Positions 25,939-34,809 of a stretch of 64,000 bases of DNA are shown here, in pieces. Position 1 is the stretch's first letter. Each line of letters opens with the position of its first letter. A program made the position numbers and the translations under genes. This stretch comes from an uncultured Bacteroidales bacterium (GTDB lineage Bacteria > Bacteroidota > Bacteroidia > Bacteroidales > UBA932). The stretch is from assembly GCA_900541925.1 (NCBI GenBank), contig UQMB01000005.1, positions 61,585 to 125,584 of the forward strand, in the 5' to 3' direction. The notes beneath the pieces are model-generated. The model was not told where the DNA came from. It saw only the letters and a program-made list of their open reading frames with translations, and searched no databases.

Positions 25939-25972
25939 AGAGCGTCTGTGCTGTCACAGGCGCTCTATTTTT
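25939..25972 (+). terminator. Terminator of efp
   Basis: A 12-bp stem (25939-25950 with 25955-25966, one G-U), CTGT loop and a T-run at 25968-25972. The last codons and the stop of the convergent DUF4783 gene lie within it. Confidence 0.85.
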
Positions 25973-26349
25973 AATTGCTGTATCTTGTAGCCGTCGCTCT
26001 TGGCGCTCACGAATATCGTGACAGTGAATGTCTCGCCTCCCGCGTTGAGGTTGCCGAGGGCGTATTTCATGTTTGCCCTTTCCGCGGTGTGGGTGATATC
26101 GAAAGAGCGTGGGGTATAGGCGTCGAAGAAAGTCTTGAGAATCTGTTTGGCCTGGGCCCTGCTCGCGTTGCTCTCCTGTGATGCCACGCAGACTTCGAGG
26201 TTGTCGTCGAACCAGGCTGAGAGGCAGTCGGCGTCGCCTTTGACCATATATTTGCCTATCGGGGTGAAAACATCGTTCCGCTCCGATTGGGCCTGCGCCT
26301 GCGCGCAGAGCAACATGGCAGGCAGGATGGCCGCCGCTATTCTGGTCAT
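25954..26349 (-). CDS. DUF4783 secreted protein
   Basis: Small exported protein (131 residues from the ATG at 26349). It has a short signal peptide (MTRIAAAILPAMLLCAQAQAQ) and an NTF2-like fold typical of DUF4783: VFTPIGKYMVKGDADCLSAWF near the start, then ANMKYALGNLNAGGETFTV. The function of the family is unknown. The longer open frame upstream lacks a signal and is rejected as start. It is convergent with efp, sharing its terminator, and divergent from the lyase gene through a palindromic promoter region. Confidence 0.75.
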   Translation of the reverse strand: MTRIAAAILPAMLLCAQAQAQSERNDVFTPIGKYMVKGDADCLSAWFDDNLEVCVASQESNASRAQAKQILKTFFDAYTPRSFDITHTAERANMKYALGNLNAGGETFTVTIFVSAKSDGYKIQQLKIERL

Positions 26350-26370
26350 TACTCGCACGAGTCTCCCATG

Positions 26371-26404
26371 TTGCAAATATCAAGCCACATACTTATATTT
26401 GCAA
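26371..26404. promoter_or_regulatory. Back-to-back promoters built on a palindrome
   Basis: TTGCAAATAT (26371-26380) and its exact reverse complement (26395-26404) are separated by 14 bp. Read rightward: TTG at 26371-26373, 20-bp spacer, TATATTTG at 26394-26401 for the lyase gene. Read leftward: TTG at 26404-26402, 20-bp spacer, GATATTTG at 26381-26374 for the DUF4783 gene. Each arm holds the -33 of one promoter and the -7 of the other. Confidence 0.6.
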
Positions 26405-26417
26405 TACACTGAAGACA

Positions 26418-29192
26418 ATGACATCCTATATGAGAAAATCACTTTTGACTATATCCGCCGTCCTGCTCGCGTTCCAGACTTTGTCTGCGCGGCAGATCGA
26501 GCTCGGCAACCTTCCGGGACGCGACGTCGCCGTCCGTCAGGGGAGTTCATGGGGAGTACCGTTTGAAAAGGGCGCCGTCCGCCCGGACGCCGTGTTCGAA
26601 CTCTTTTCCGGCGGGACGGGAGTCCCTGTGTCCACCTGGCCTCTGGCGTATTGGCCTGACGGTTCCCTGAAATGGCTGGGCCTCGCCGCCGTCGCGGAAC
26701 CGGGCATGAACTCCCTCACGCTCGATGTGAAGCCGGCACCCAAGAAGGGCCGCATGACCGCCGTCCCGGAGTCTGCCGGACTGGCTGAGCAGACCTCAGA
26801 CGGCATCCTGGTCAATACTGGCGCCATGACCTGCCTTTTCCCGGCATCGGGCGACAGTTTCATCCGCGACATGAAGTTCGGGGACGGCACCGTGGTGTCC
26901 GCCGCGAGTCTTGTGGCCATACTTGAGAAGCGTGAAGGCCGGATAGTCGAGTATGAGGATTTCTCGGGTGCGGTATCTTCCGTGACCCTCTTGCAGAACA
27001 CTCCGCTCCGTGCCGTGGTCAAGATCGAGGGCAGGCACAGGTCTCTGACCGGGAGCCGCGAATGGCTGCCGTACAAGCTTTTCTGCGTGATGTACAAGGA
27101 TATGGCGACACTGAGCCTTACACATTCCTTCCTTTTCGACAGCGACGGCAAGGAGGATTATATCAAGGGTATAGGTGTCAGATTCGAGGTGCCTTTCCGT
27201 GATGAAGCCCACAACCGCCATGTCAGGTTCGCCGGAGACGGCAGGGACGGGGCCGGATTCTGGTGCGAGCCTGTGCGTCTGGCTCCCGGATACCGCCCTT
27301 CGGCCGGCAGGGTGTTCACCGACAATTATGCCGACTATCTGCGGGGAGAACCTCTCCCGTCTCTGGGTGAACTCGGCGAGAGGGAGCGCAGCGCGCTGCT
27401 GACCTGCCCTGTCTGGGGCGACATGCGTCTGGTGCAGGCCGGGCCTGGCGGATTCTCTATAGACAAGCGTACCACTGACAAGAGCTCCTGGGTGCATGTC
27501 ACCGATGGTGGCCGCTCTCTTGGCGGTGCTCTGCTCGGCGACACCGGCGGCAGCGTGTTTGTCGGAGTCAAGGATTTCTGGCAGAGCTGTCCTTCAGCCC
27601 TCTATGTGGATAAGGCCGGAGAGGACAAAGGCTACCTGACGGCCTGGCTCTGGGCTCCGGACGGGGAGGCCATGGACATGCGCCACTACGACACGGTCGG
27701 GCACGACCTCAAGATCAATTACGAGGATTTCAAGGAAGGCTGGGAGTCTCCTTATGGCGTGGGACACCGTTCTACGCTGGAGATCAGGCTTTTCGACAGT
27801 ATCCCGTCGGGAGACGAACTGCTCGCCGTCGCCAAGGCCGTGCAGAAGCCGGTGCAGTATAGCTGTTCTCCGGAGTATTTCAGTTCCGTCAACGCCTTCG
27901 GCGCATATTGGGGACTGCCGGACCTTTCCAACCCTGTGACCGCCGGCATCGAGAAGCAGCTTGATGACATGCTTGAGTTCTATAAGAGGCAGGTGGAAGA
28001 GCGTTCATGGTACGGCTTCTGGAACTATGGCGATGTGATGCACAACTACGATTTCACCCGCCATGACTGGCGCTACGACATAGGAGGATGGGCCTGGAAC
28101 AACATAGAACTCGCTCCCAATGTCCTGCTGTGGACCTGTTTCCTGCGCACCGGGAGGGAAGATATATGGACCATGGCGGAGGCTATGGAGAAGCATGCGA
28201 GCGAAGTTGACGTCCACCATATAGGGCGCTTCGCCCCTCTCGGCTCCCGCCACAATGTCAAGCACTGGGGCGACGGGTGCAAGCAGCCGCGCATCGAATA
28301 TGCGGCGATGAAGCGCTATATGTACTATCTCACTGGCGGAGACGCCCTTACCGGGGAGCGCATGACCGAGCAGATCGGCTCGGAAAAGGCCTATGAGTAC
28401 GCCCGCCGTGTGAGCACCTGGGGAGCCGTGTCCGGCACCTATCTCAAGGGCAGCCTCAATGACTGGGCCTATTACGCAAGCAACTGGATGCTCGAATGGG
28501 AGCGTACCGGAAGCTCATACTATCGCGACCGCCTGCTCAACTCCATGAGGGACATCGTGGCTCTCGGAAGCATGAGCGGGAGGCTGGTGTTCGATTATTT
28601 CGATCCGGAGACAGGGCGTTTCATGGTCTATCTCAAGGAAGATCCTTCGTACAAGGGATTTGTCGAGGCTCCGAAGAGCGATTTCGTGCCTGCGGCGAGC
28701 CTGGGCAGGCGCAGACTCGAGAAGATAGTGGGCTACAGGCTCTCAAATGTCCGCGGGGACACCTTCAGCCTGCTTTTCGGCTCTCCTGAACTCCTGTCCG
28801 ACATGAGGATGACAGTGGACATGCCTGAATTCTGGAGACTCGCGGACAATTCCTTCGCGGATGTATCCTCTGCCAAGGGCGGGAGCATGACCGGCCCGAG
28901 GGCCGCCGCCTGGGTGGCGGATTCCCGCAAAGACGCGGAGATGGGCGCCCTGGCCTGGAAGAATCTTCTGGACAACGGTTTCACCGCCACGGAAAGTGAC
29001 GGCACGCCTGTCGTGGAGCATACCCCCGGCAGCCGCGTGGCCACGCCGTACATAGTCAAACCGGTGGAGGAGCCGGGCTTCCTCGGGCAGACGGCCGGCT
29101 GGCAGCGCCACACTCCTTCGACCACACAGTGGCTCCTCAACGCCATTGAGGTGATGTATTGGGCGAAGCCTTACAGGCCTGGTCAGAAATGA
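26418..29192 (+). CDS. PcRGLX/YetA-like polysaccharide lyase
   Basis: Exported protein of 924 residues with a signal peptide (cut near LSA-RQ, residue about 24). Residues about 25-300 have the N-terminal barrel pattern of PcRGLX/YetA-like proteins (GVPFEKGAVRPDAVFELF, STWPLAYWPDGSLKWLG). The central part is an (alpha/alpha)-type barrel (RSWYGFWNYGDVMHNYDFTRHDWRYD). A beta C-terminal domain follows. Fungal PcRGLX is an exo-rhamnogalacturonan lyase; the present substrate is inferred from that. The gene stands alone, outside any visible polysaccharide-utilisation locus, and overlaps rlmH by 4 bases. Confidence 0.7.
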   Translation: MTSYMRKSLLTISAVLLAFQTLSARQIELGNLPGRDVAVRQGSSWGVPFEKGAVRPDAVFELFSGGTGVPVSTWPLAYWPDGSLKWLGLAAVAEPGMNSLTLDVKPAPKKGRMTAVPESAGLAEQTSDGILVNTGAMTCLFPASGDSFIRDMKFGDGTVVSAASLVAILEKREGRIVEYEDFSGAVSSVTLLQNTPLRAVVKIEGRHRSLTGSREWLPYKLFCVMYKDMATLSLTHSFLFDSDGKEDYIKGIGVRFEVPFRDEAHNRHVRFAGDGRDGAGFWCEPVRLAPGYRPSAGRVFTDNYADYLRGEPLPSLGELGERERSALLTCPVWGDMRLVQAGPGGFSIDKRTTDKSSWVHVTDGGRSLGGALLGDTGGSVFVGVKDFWQSCPSALYVDKAGEDKGYLTAWLWAPDGEAMDMRHYDTVGHDLKINYEDFKEGWESPYGVGHRSTLEIRLFDSIPSGDELLAVAKAVQKPVQYSCSPEYFSSVNAFGAYWGLPDLSNPVTAGIEKQLDDMLEFYKRQVEERSWYGFWNYGDVMHNYDFTRHDWRYDIGGWAWNNIELAPNVLLWTCFLRTGREDIWTMAEAMEKHASEVDVHHIGRFAPLGSRHNVKHWGDGCKQPRIEYAAMKRYMYYLTGGDALTGERMTEQIGSEKAYEYARRVSTWGAVSGTYLKGSLNDWAYYASNWMLEWERTGSSYYRDRLLNSMRDIVALGSMSGRLVFDYFDPETGRFMVYLKEDPSYKGFVEAPKSDFVPAASLGRRRLEKIVGYRLSNVRGDTFSLLFGSPELLSDMRMTVDMPEFWRLADNSFADVSSAKGGSMTGPRAAAWVADSRKDAEMGALAWKNLLDNGFTATESDGTPVVEHTPGSRVATPYIVKPVEEPGFLGQTAGWQRHTPSTTQWLLNAIEVMYWAKPYRPGQK

Positions 29193-29662
29193 AAATCACC
29201 CTTCTCACTGTCGGCAGGACCGATGTGCCTTGGGTCCGTGAAGGCCTGGAGATCTACATCTCGCGGCTCAAGCACTATGTGCGCTTCTCGCTTGTCGAGA
29301 TTCCGGAGCTGAAGAATGTGTCGGCCTTGTCGAAGGAGAATATCAAGCTCAAGGAAGGGGAACTTCTGCTCAAGAATGTCAGGCCCGCAGACTGCCTCGT
29401 GCTTCTGGACGAGCACGGCAGGGAACTGCGCTCCGTGGAGTTCGCGTCGGAACTCTCCGACATGATGTCCCGTGGCGGCAAGGACCTCGTCTTCGCCATA
29501 GGAGGGGCCTACGGCTTCAGCCGGGAGGTCTATGACAGGGCGGACCGGAAGCTTTCGCTTTCCAAGATGACATTCTCCCATCAGATGGTGAGAACGATTT
29601 TTGCAGAACAGCTCTATCGTGCCTTCACGATAATACAGGGGGAACCATACCATCACGAATGA
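29189..29662 (+). CDS. rlmH: 23S rRNA (pseudouridine1915-N3)-methyltransferase RlmH
   Basis: SPOUT methyltransferase acting on the 70S ribosome. The 157-residue protein has the conserved VLLDEHGRELRSVEFA segment, the SAM-binding FAIGGAYGFS knot, and the C-terminal LSKMTFSHQMVRTIFAEQLYRAFTIIQGEPYHHE-type end (the Tyr-His-His motif is intact). The ATG at 29189 overlaps the lyase stop (ATGA), and the stop overlaps the ATG of the kinase gene. Start chosen because RlmH begins directly with the MKITLL strand. Confidence 0.95.
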   Translation: MKITLLTVGRTDVPWVREGLEIYISRLKHYVRFSLVEIPELKNVSALSKENIKLKEGELLLKNVRPADCLVLLDEHGRELRSVEFASELSDMMSRGGKDLVFAIGGAYGFSREVYDRADRKLSLSKMTFSHQMVRTIFAEQLYRAFTIIQGEPYHHE

Positions 29663-32600
29663 GAGTCGGGAAGAAAATACGGGTGTTCGTCAGCGCCGCG
29701 CTGTTTCTGGCCGGAGCCGTGATGTTTACCCTCTCCCTCAGGGAGTCAAGGGCCGGCATGAATGCTGATACGGCGGCCCGCAGACTCTCACGCGTGCTGG
29801 AGCGACGCATGTCCCAGCTGGACACCTATGTCTCCAAGGCTCTTGACACCGCCCCGGACGAGTGGATGAATCTGGGCTCGCTGCCTCAGGACATGGTGGT
29901 CTACCGCTATTGCAGGGACACGCTCCAGTCCTGGTGCAACCAGTTCCCTGTCTCCAATGATGATATACGCAACAGGTTCATCGTCCCGTTCATCTCCAAC
30001 CCGAGGAGGATGCCCGTCTCGCCGCTGCTGCAGGTCGAGGATTCGGTGAGTTATGTCAATCTCGGACCGAGGTGGTATCTGGCGAAGTCCGCCTCAAAGG
30101 GGGATGTCAAGGTCATCGCCGGCCTGGAGATTCAGGACATGCAGAATCCGGCATCCCGTAACGGGGTCAACGCCTCTCTGCATCTCCAGCCAGAGTTCAG
30201 CGTGCTTCCGCTCTCGTCCGGGGGCGGGGCCGTGGTCACGCTCGGCGGGCGTCCGCAGTTCGAACTGCTGCGGGAGACGCTCCGCAGTCCGGCTTCGGCT
30301 GACACCTTGATGCTGTGGCTGGCGCTGGTGCTGCTGATAGCTTCCGGCATAGTCTTCCTCTCTGCCGAGAGGTCGATGCGCCGGTTCTTCCTGGTGTTCT
30401 CGTCCCTTTCCGCGGCCATGCTCGTCTTTTATTGCTGGGGCTGGTCGATACGCGGGCGTTTCACCATGTTCTCGCCCGTGCTTTATGCCGGCGGAGACGT
30501 GCTTTATTCGCTCGGGGCGGTGATCATAATAAATCTCTGGATACTTGTCTCCGCGCTGTGTATCTACATGTGCCGCGAGGCCTTGTCTTCCCGGGTCAGG
30601 GGCAGAGCTGCGGCGATAGTCTCCCTGGTTGTGTCGCTTGCCGCCGTGGCCGGCATCCTTTTCTATACTCAGGCGACCTTGCGCAGCATAACCCTCAATT
30701 CCGGCATATCACTGGAGCTGTATAAGTTCTCCGAGCTCTCACTTTTCGGGGTGCTGATCTACGCTTCCTTCATCACGATGCTGATAAGTGTACCGCTTCT
30801 GCTCCAGTCGGTCCAGCCTGTGGTCAAGAGGTTTGTCGGCGTCGACTTCGATGCGTTCTCCCTCAACAACAGGGTGGTGTTCTCCATCGTTATCGCGACT
30901 TTCCTGGTGGGCTCTTCCGCCGTCATCGGTTTCCGCAAGGAACGGGACAGGATGGAGGTTCTCGCCAACCGCATATCATTCGACCGCGACATCTCCCTTG
31001 AGTTGAGGCTCAGGAGCATAGAGACCCAGATTGCCGAAGATATGGTGATTTCGGCGCTTTCGGTCTTCAACAACACGGAGTCCACGATCCAGAGCCGCAT
31101 CACGGACTATTATTTCTCCCGCAACGACCAGGATTATACTGTCACGGCCTATGTGTTCAACGACAGCAACAACAGCCGCGCGGCCGCGTCGCAGTACAGC
31201 GCATTGATCAGGGACGGCGTGCCTATCGCCGACAATTCCCGTTTCCTCTATGTCAAGCGTGACGGCGGCCATTCGTACTATGTCGGCGTGTTCCTCTATC
31301 TGATAGAGGGAAGCGGCGTGTCAAGGGTGCTGGTGCGGCTCGAATCCAAGGACATACGGGGCAACAAGGGCTACGCGGGCATCTTCGGCATCACCCCTCC
31401 GGGGAAGGTGACTCTGCCGGCCGGATATTCCTATGCCAGGTATGAGGGTGATGCGCTGAAGTCCTATCGCGGCAGTTACTCTTATCCTACCAAGATAGAC
31501 CCCGACCGTTACGAGAGGATTTATTCCAGAAGGCTCCGCACGGCCAACGCGGAAGGGTATGTGCATTTCTTCACCGTCATCGGGGACAGGGAGGTGATAG
31601 TCCTCTCCAGGCCGCGCGTGACTCCGCTCACCTATGGCGTGTCGGCCGTATTCGTGGGGCTGCTGGCCTTCCTCGCCCTGTCCCTTGTCATAGTGGGCAG
31701 GCACAAGGAGGAGATATTCGTCCACAGTTATTTCCGTTCACGCATATCCGGAGTCCTGCTCATATCCCTTGTGCTGACGCTGGTGGCCATGGCTTCCGTG
31801 AGCGTGTTCTTCGTGTATTCACGCAACGACAGCAACATGCACACAGTGATGTCGGACAAGATAGGCTCCATCACGGCAATGGTCGAAGCCGGGACGCATG
31901 ACTCGGGCCCGGCGGGGCTCAGCCGTCGGGCGGTACGCAAGCTCGTGGAGCAGGTCGGGAACGACACCTATTCGGATATAACGGTCTATTCCCCGTCCGG
32001 CAAGATGCTTGTCTCCACCGTGCCTATGGTCTTCGAACGCCAGCTGCTCGGGGAGCGCATCGACGGACAGGCTTACGGGCAGATCGTCTACGAGCATCGC
32101 CGCTATTGCATCCAGAAGGAGAGGGTGGGCAATGTGAAGTTCTACAGCATGTACGCCCCGATAATGAATGACGGTGGCGACATGATAGCGATAATATGCT
32201 CGCCTTACAATGAGGACAATTATGATTTCGAGGAGGATGCCGTGACGCATTCGATGACTATCGTGTCCCTTTTCATCGTCCTTCTGCTGCTGGCGTTGCT
32301 GACTGTGTCACGCGTCGTGGACAAGATGTTCAAGCCTCTCAGCGAGATGAGCCGCAAGATGAACAGTGCCGGACTGGAGTCGCTTGAGTATATCAACTAC
32401 GACCGTGACGATGAGATAAGTTCCATCGTGCAGGCCTATAACCGTATGGTCGCGGAACTGTCGGAGAGTTCAAGGAAACTGGCCCAGGCGGAGCGTGACA
32501 AGGCGTGGAGCGAGATGGCCCGGCAGGTAGCCCATGAGATCAAGAATCCTCTGACTCCGATGAAGCTTCAGATACAGAGGATTATACGGCTCAAGCAGAA

Positions 32601-33168
32601 AGGCGACCCGTCTTGGCAGCTGCGTTTTGACGAGGCGAGCAAGGTGCTTCTTGACCACATCGACATATTGACCGACACGGCCAACGAGTTCTCCACTTTC
32701 GCCAAGCTCTATACGGAAGAGCCTGCGGACATCGCCCTGGACCAGGTGCTCCAGGAGGAGATTGCCATGTTCGACAGCAAGGACAATGTGCAATTTGATT
32801 TCCTTGGGCTGAGCGATGTCACGGTGAGGGGGCCTAAGCCGCAGCTGACGCGCGTGTTCGTCAACCTCATCAACAATGCCGTACAGGCCATCGGCGAGCG
32901 TCCTGACGGGCGGATCGTGGTGTCCCTCAGAAACTCCATGCGGGACGGGTATTATGATATCGTATTTGAGGACAACGGTCCGGGAGTGTCCGAGGAGAAT
33001 GTCGTCAGGCTCTTCACCCCGAACTTCACCACCAAGAACGGCGGTTCCGGTCTCGGCCTCGCCATCAGCCGCAGCATTCTGGAGCGTTGCGGCGCCACCA
33101 TAGTCTACAGCCGTTCCTTCGCCTTGGGCGGGGCGTGCTTCACGATCACATACCCGAAAGGCTGCTGA
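29659..33168 (+). CDS. Large NtrY-like sensor histidine kinase
   Basis: Membrane histidine kinase of 1169 residues. One N-terminal TM helix (about 9-27) and an extracytoplasmic segment are followed by a cluster of six or so TM helices (about 210-420). A second large sensor region (about 430-680) and two further TM helices (near 660 and 700) come next, then another sensor loop and a TM near 870. HAMP (about 890-940) leads to a DHp domain with AHEIKNPLTPMKL (phospho-His about 959) and an HATPase domain with the GSGLGLAIS G2 box. The H-box matches NtrB/NtrY kinases, which pair with sigma-54 regulators. It overlaps rlmH by 4 bases. Confidence 0.88.
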   Translation: MRVGKKIRVFVSAALFLAGAVMFTLSLRESRAGMNADTAARRLSRVLERRMSQLDTYVSKALDTAPDEWMNLGSLPQDMVVYRYCRDTLQSWCNQFPVSNDDIRNRFIVPFISNPRRMPVSPLLQVEDSVSYVNLGPRWYLAKSASKGDVKVIAGLEIQDMQNPASRNGVNASLHLQPEFSVLPLSSGGGAVVTLGGRPQFELLRETLRSPASADTLMLWLALVLLIASGIVFLSAERSMRRFFLVFSSLSAAMLVFYCWGWSIRGRFTMFSPVLYAGGDVLYSLGAVIIINLWILVSALCIYMCREALSSRVRGRAAAIVSLVVSLAAVAGILFYTQATLRSITLNSGISLELYKFSELSLFGVLIYASFITMLISVPLLLQSVQPVVKRFVGVDFDAFSLNNRVVFSIVIATFLVGSSAVIGFRKERDRMEVLANRISFDRDISLELRLRSIETQIAEDMVISALSVFNNTESTIQSRITDYYFSRNDQDYTVTAYVFNDSNNSRAAASQYSALIRDGVPIADNSRFLYVKRDGGHSYYVGVFLYLIEGSGVSRVLVRLESKDIRGNKGYAGIFGITPPGKVTLPAGYSYARYEGDALKSYRGSYSYPTKIDPDRYERIYSRRLRTANAEGYVHFFTVIGDREVIVLSRPRVTPLTYGVSAVFVGLLAFLALSLVIVGRHKEEIFVHSYFRSRISGVLLISLVLTLVAMASVSVFFVYSRNDSNMHTVMSDKIGSITAMVEAGTHDSGPAGLSRRAVRKLVEQVGNDTYSDITVYSPSGKMLVSTVPMVFERQLLGERIDGQAYGQIVYEHRRYCIQKERVGNVKFYSMYAPIMNDGGDMIAIICSPYNEDNYDFEEDAVTHSMTIVSLFIVLLLLALLTVSRVVDKMFKPLSEMSRKMNSAGLESLEYINYDRDDEISSIVQAYNRMVAELSESSRKLAQAERDKAWSEMARQVAHEIKNPLTPMKLQIQRIIRLKQKGDPSWQLRFDEASKVLLDHIDILTDTANEFSTFAKLYTEEPADIALDQVLQEEIAMFDSKDNVQFDFLGLSDVTVRGPKPQLTRVFVNLINNAVQAIGERPDGRIVVSLRNSMRDGYYDIVFEDNGPGVSEENVVRLFTPNFTTKNGGSGLGLAISRSILERCGATIVYSRSFALGGACFTITYPKGC

Positions 33169-33247
33169 CCTGGAGCACTACAAGGCGCTTTGTCGCGACC
33201 ACATCTATGCCGATTACAAGCAGATGTACCGCGACGGCGGACGGTAG
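33169..33247 (+). pseudogene. Coding-like orphan tail after the kinase gene
   Basis: In the +1 frame relative to the kinase, the bases after its stop read on for about 26 codons (HYKALCRDHIYADY and similar) to TAG at 33245-33247. Codon third positions are G/C-rich, like a real gene here. There is no start codon in a sensible place. It could be the 3' end of a lost gene, or a C-terminal extension of the kinase separated by an indel. No homologue is recognised. Confidence 0.3.
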
Positions 33248-33275
33248 TGCGTGAGCGCCTTCTGATTTGCGCCGT

Positions 33276-34583
33276 CTACTTCTGCCGGAAGTAGACCTGG
33301 ACCGGGCAGCCGGTGAGGTTGAAGCTGCGGCGCAGCTGGTTCTCTACGAACCTCTTGTACGGCTCCTTGACGTATTGCGGCAGGTTGCAGAAGAACGCGA
33401 ATGCCGGGAAACGGGTCGGAAGCTGGGTGATGTACTTGATTTTTACATACTTGCCCTTCCATGCCGGCGGCGGGGTTTCCTCTACGATTGGCAGCAGGGC
33501 CTCGTTGAGGCGTGCCGTCGGAATCTTGCGGCTGTAGTTGGCATATACCTCAGTGGCGGCGGAGAGCACGTCCTGGATGCGCTGCATGTTCAGCACGGAG
33601 GTGAATATTATCGGCACGTCGTTGAACGGGGCCAGGCGGGCCTGTAGCGCTTCCCGGTACTCTTTCATCGTGTTGGAGTCCTTGACGAAGAGGTCCCACT
33701 TGTTGACCACGACTACGCAGCCCTTGCGGTTGCGCACGATGAGGTTGAAGATGCTCATGTCCTGGGATTCCATCCCGCTGGTGGCGTCTATCATCAGGAT
33801 GCAGATGTCGGAGTTCTCGATCGCGCGGATCGACCTCATCACGGAATAGAACTCCAGGTCTTCGTGGACCTTGGTCTTGCGGCGTATGCCGGCCGTGTCC
33901 ACGAGCATGAATTCAAATCCGAACTTGTTGTAGTGCGTCTCGATGGAGTCCCTGGTGGTGCCGGCGACAGGGGTGACGATGTTGCGCTCCTGCCCGAGCA
34001 GGGCGTTGGTGAGGGATGATTTGCCCACGTTTGGCTTGCCGACTATGGTGATGCGCGGCAACCCGGCGTAAGGGTCCGGGGTGTCTTCTTCCTGGGGAAG
34101 TGCGGCGCACACGGCGTCCAGGAGGTCGCCGGTCCCGCTTCCGTTGGCTGCGGAGATGCTGTAGATCTCGCCGAGCCCCAGGGAATAGAACTGGTAGGCG
34201 TCGAACATCTTGTCCCCGCTGTCAACTTTGTTGACGCAGAGTATCACCGGCTTTTTGGTGCGGCGGAGGATGTCGGCTATCTCGGCATCGTAGTCAGTGA
34301 TGCCTGTGCCCGCTTCCACCATGAACAGGATCAGGTCCGCCTCGTCGATGGCTATCTGGACCTGGGAGCGGATGGCGCTCTCGAAGACATCGTCCGAGTT
34401 GGTCGTGTAACCTCCAGTGTCCACCACGGAGAATTCACGGCCGCACCAGTCGCAGCGACCGTAGTGACGGTCACGTGTCACACCGGCAGTGTCATCCACG
34501 ATTGCCTTGCGCATTCCGACAAGGCGGTTGAAGAGTGTCGATTTGCCTACGTTAGGCCTTCCTACTATCGCTACTATGCTCAT
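33276..34583 (-). CDS. der: Ribosome-assembly GTPase Der (EngA)
   Basis: Double-GTPase needed for 50S assembly, 435 residues from the ATG at 34583. The first G domain begins VAIVGRPNVGKST and the second has VGKPNVGKSS (about residue 178). Both have DxxG and NKxD motifs (CVNKVD, VVNKWD). The C-terminal KH-like domain ends RSFNLTGCPVQVYFR. The longer open frame upstream overlaps a separate small gene and is not family-like. It is the last gene of a minus-strand operon with engB, prs and a small membrane protein. Confidence 0.95.
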   Translation of the reverse strand: MSIVAIVGRPNVGKSTLFNRLVGMRKAIVDDTAGVTRDRHYGRCDWCGREFSVVDTGGYTTNSDDVFESAIRSQVQIAIDEADLILFMVEAGTGITDYDAEIADILRRTKKPVILCVNKVDSGDKMFDAYQFYSLGLGEIYSISAANGSGTGDLLDAVCAALPQEEDTPDPYAGLPRITIVGKPNVGKSSLTNALLGQERNIVTPVAGTTRDSIETHYNKFGFEFMLVDTAGIRRKTKVHEDLEFYSVMRSIRAIENSDICILMIDATSGMESQDMSIFNLIVRNRKGCVVVVNKWDLFVKDSNTMKEYREALQARLAPFNDVPIIFTSVLNMQRIQDVLSAATEVYANYSRKIPTARLNEALLPIVEETPPPAWKGKYVKIKYITQLPTRFPAFAFFCNLPQYVKEPYKRFVENQLRRSFNLTGCPVQVYFRQK

Positions 34584-34803
34584 ATAACTTGCATTCTTTG
34601 CAGGCTTCGGATTCACCGCCGCTGCAGGCTCTGCGCTGCAGTTCGGCGTCTTCGTCTTTATAGCAGCGGATGCCTCTCCTGCGCATCTCCTCGTTGGAGC
34701 CCACATCATAGTGCGGGAAGTCCTTTTTGCGGAAGATCATGTTGAAGCACAGTCCGACCGCGCAAAGGAGCAGGATGACTGCCGCCAGGAGAAACACCGC
34801 CAT
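34552..34803 (-). CDS. Small membrane protein with cysteine-rich tail
   Basis: An 83-residue protein with an N-terminal TM helix (residues 2-24) followed by a basic/aromatic stretch (FRKKDFPHYDVG) and a cytoplasmic tail with five cysteines (CYKD, RRAC, EACKEC). The type is known among conserved Bacteroidota membrane or secreted unknowns; no function is assigned. It lies 6 bp after prs, and its end overlaps the der start by 32 bases, so it is part of that transcript. The spaced tail cysteines could bind a metal, which is a guess. Confidence 0.6.
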   Translation of the reverse strand: MAVFLLAAVILLLCAVGLCFNMIFRKKDFPHYDVGSNEEMRRRGIRCYKDEDAELQRRACSGGESEACKECKLYEHSSDSRKA

Positions 34804-34809
34804 AATTGA

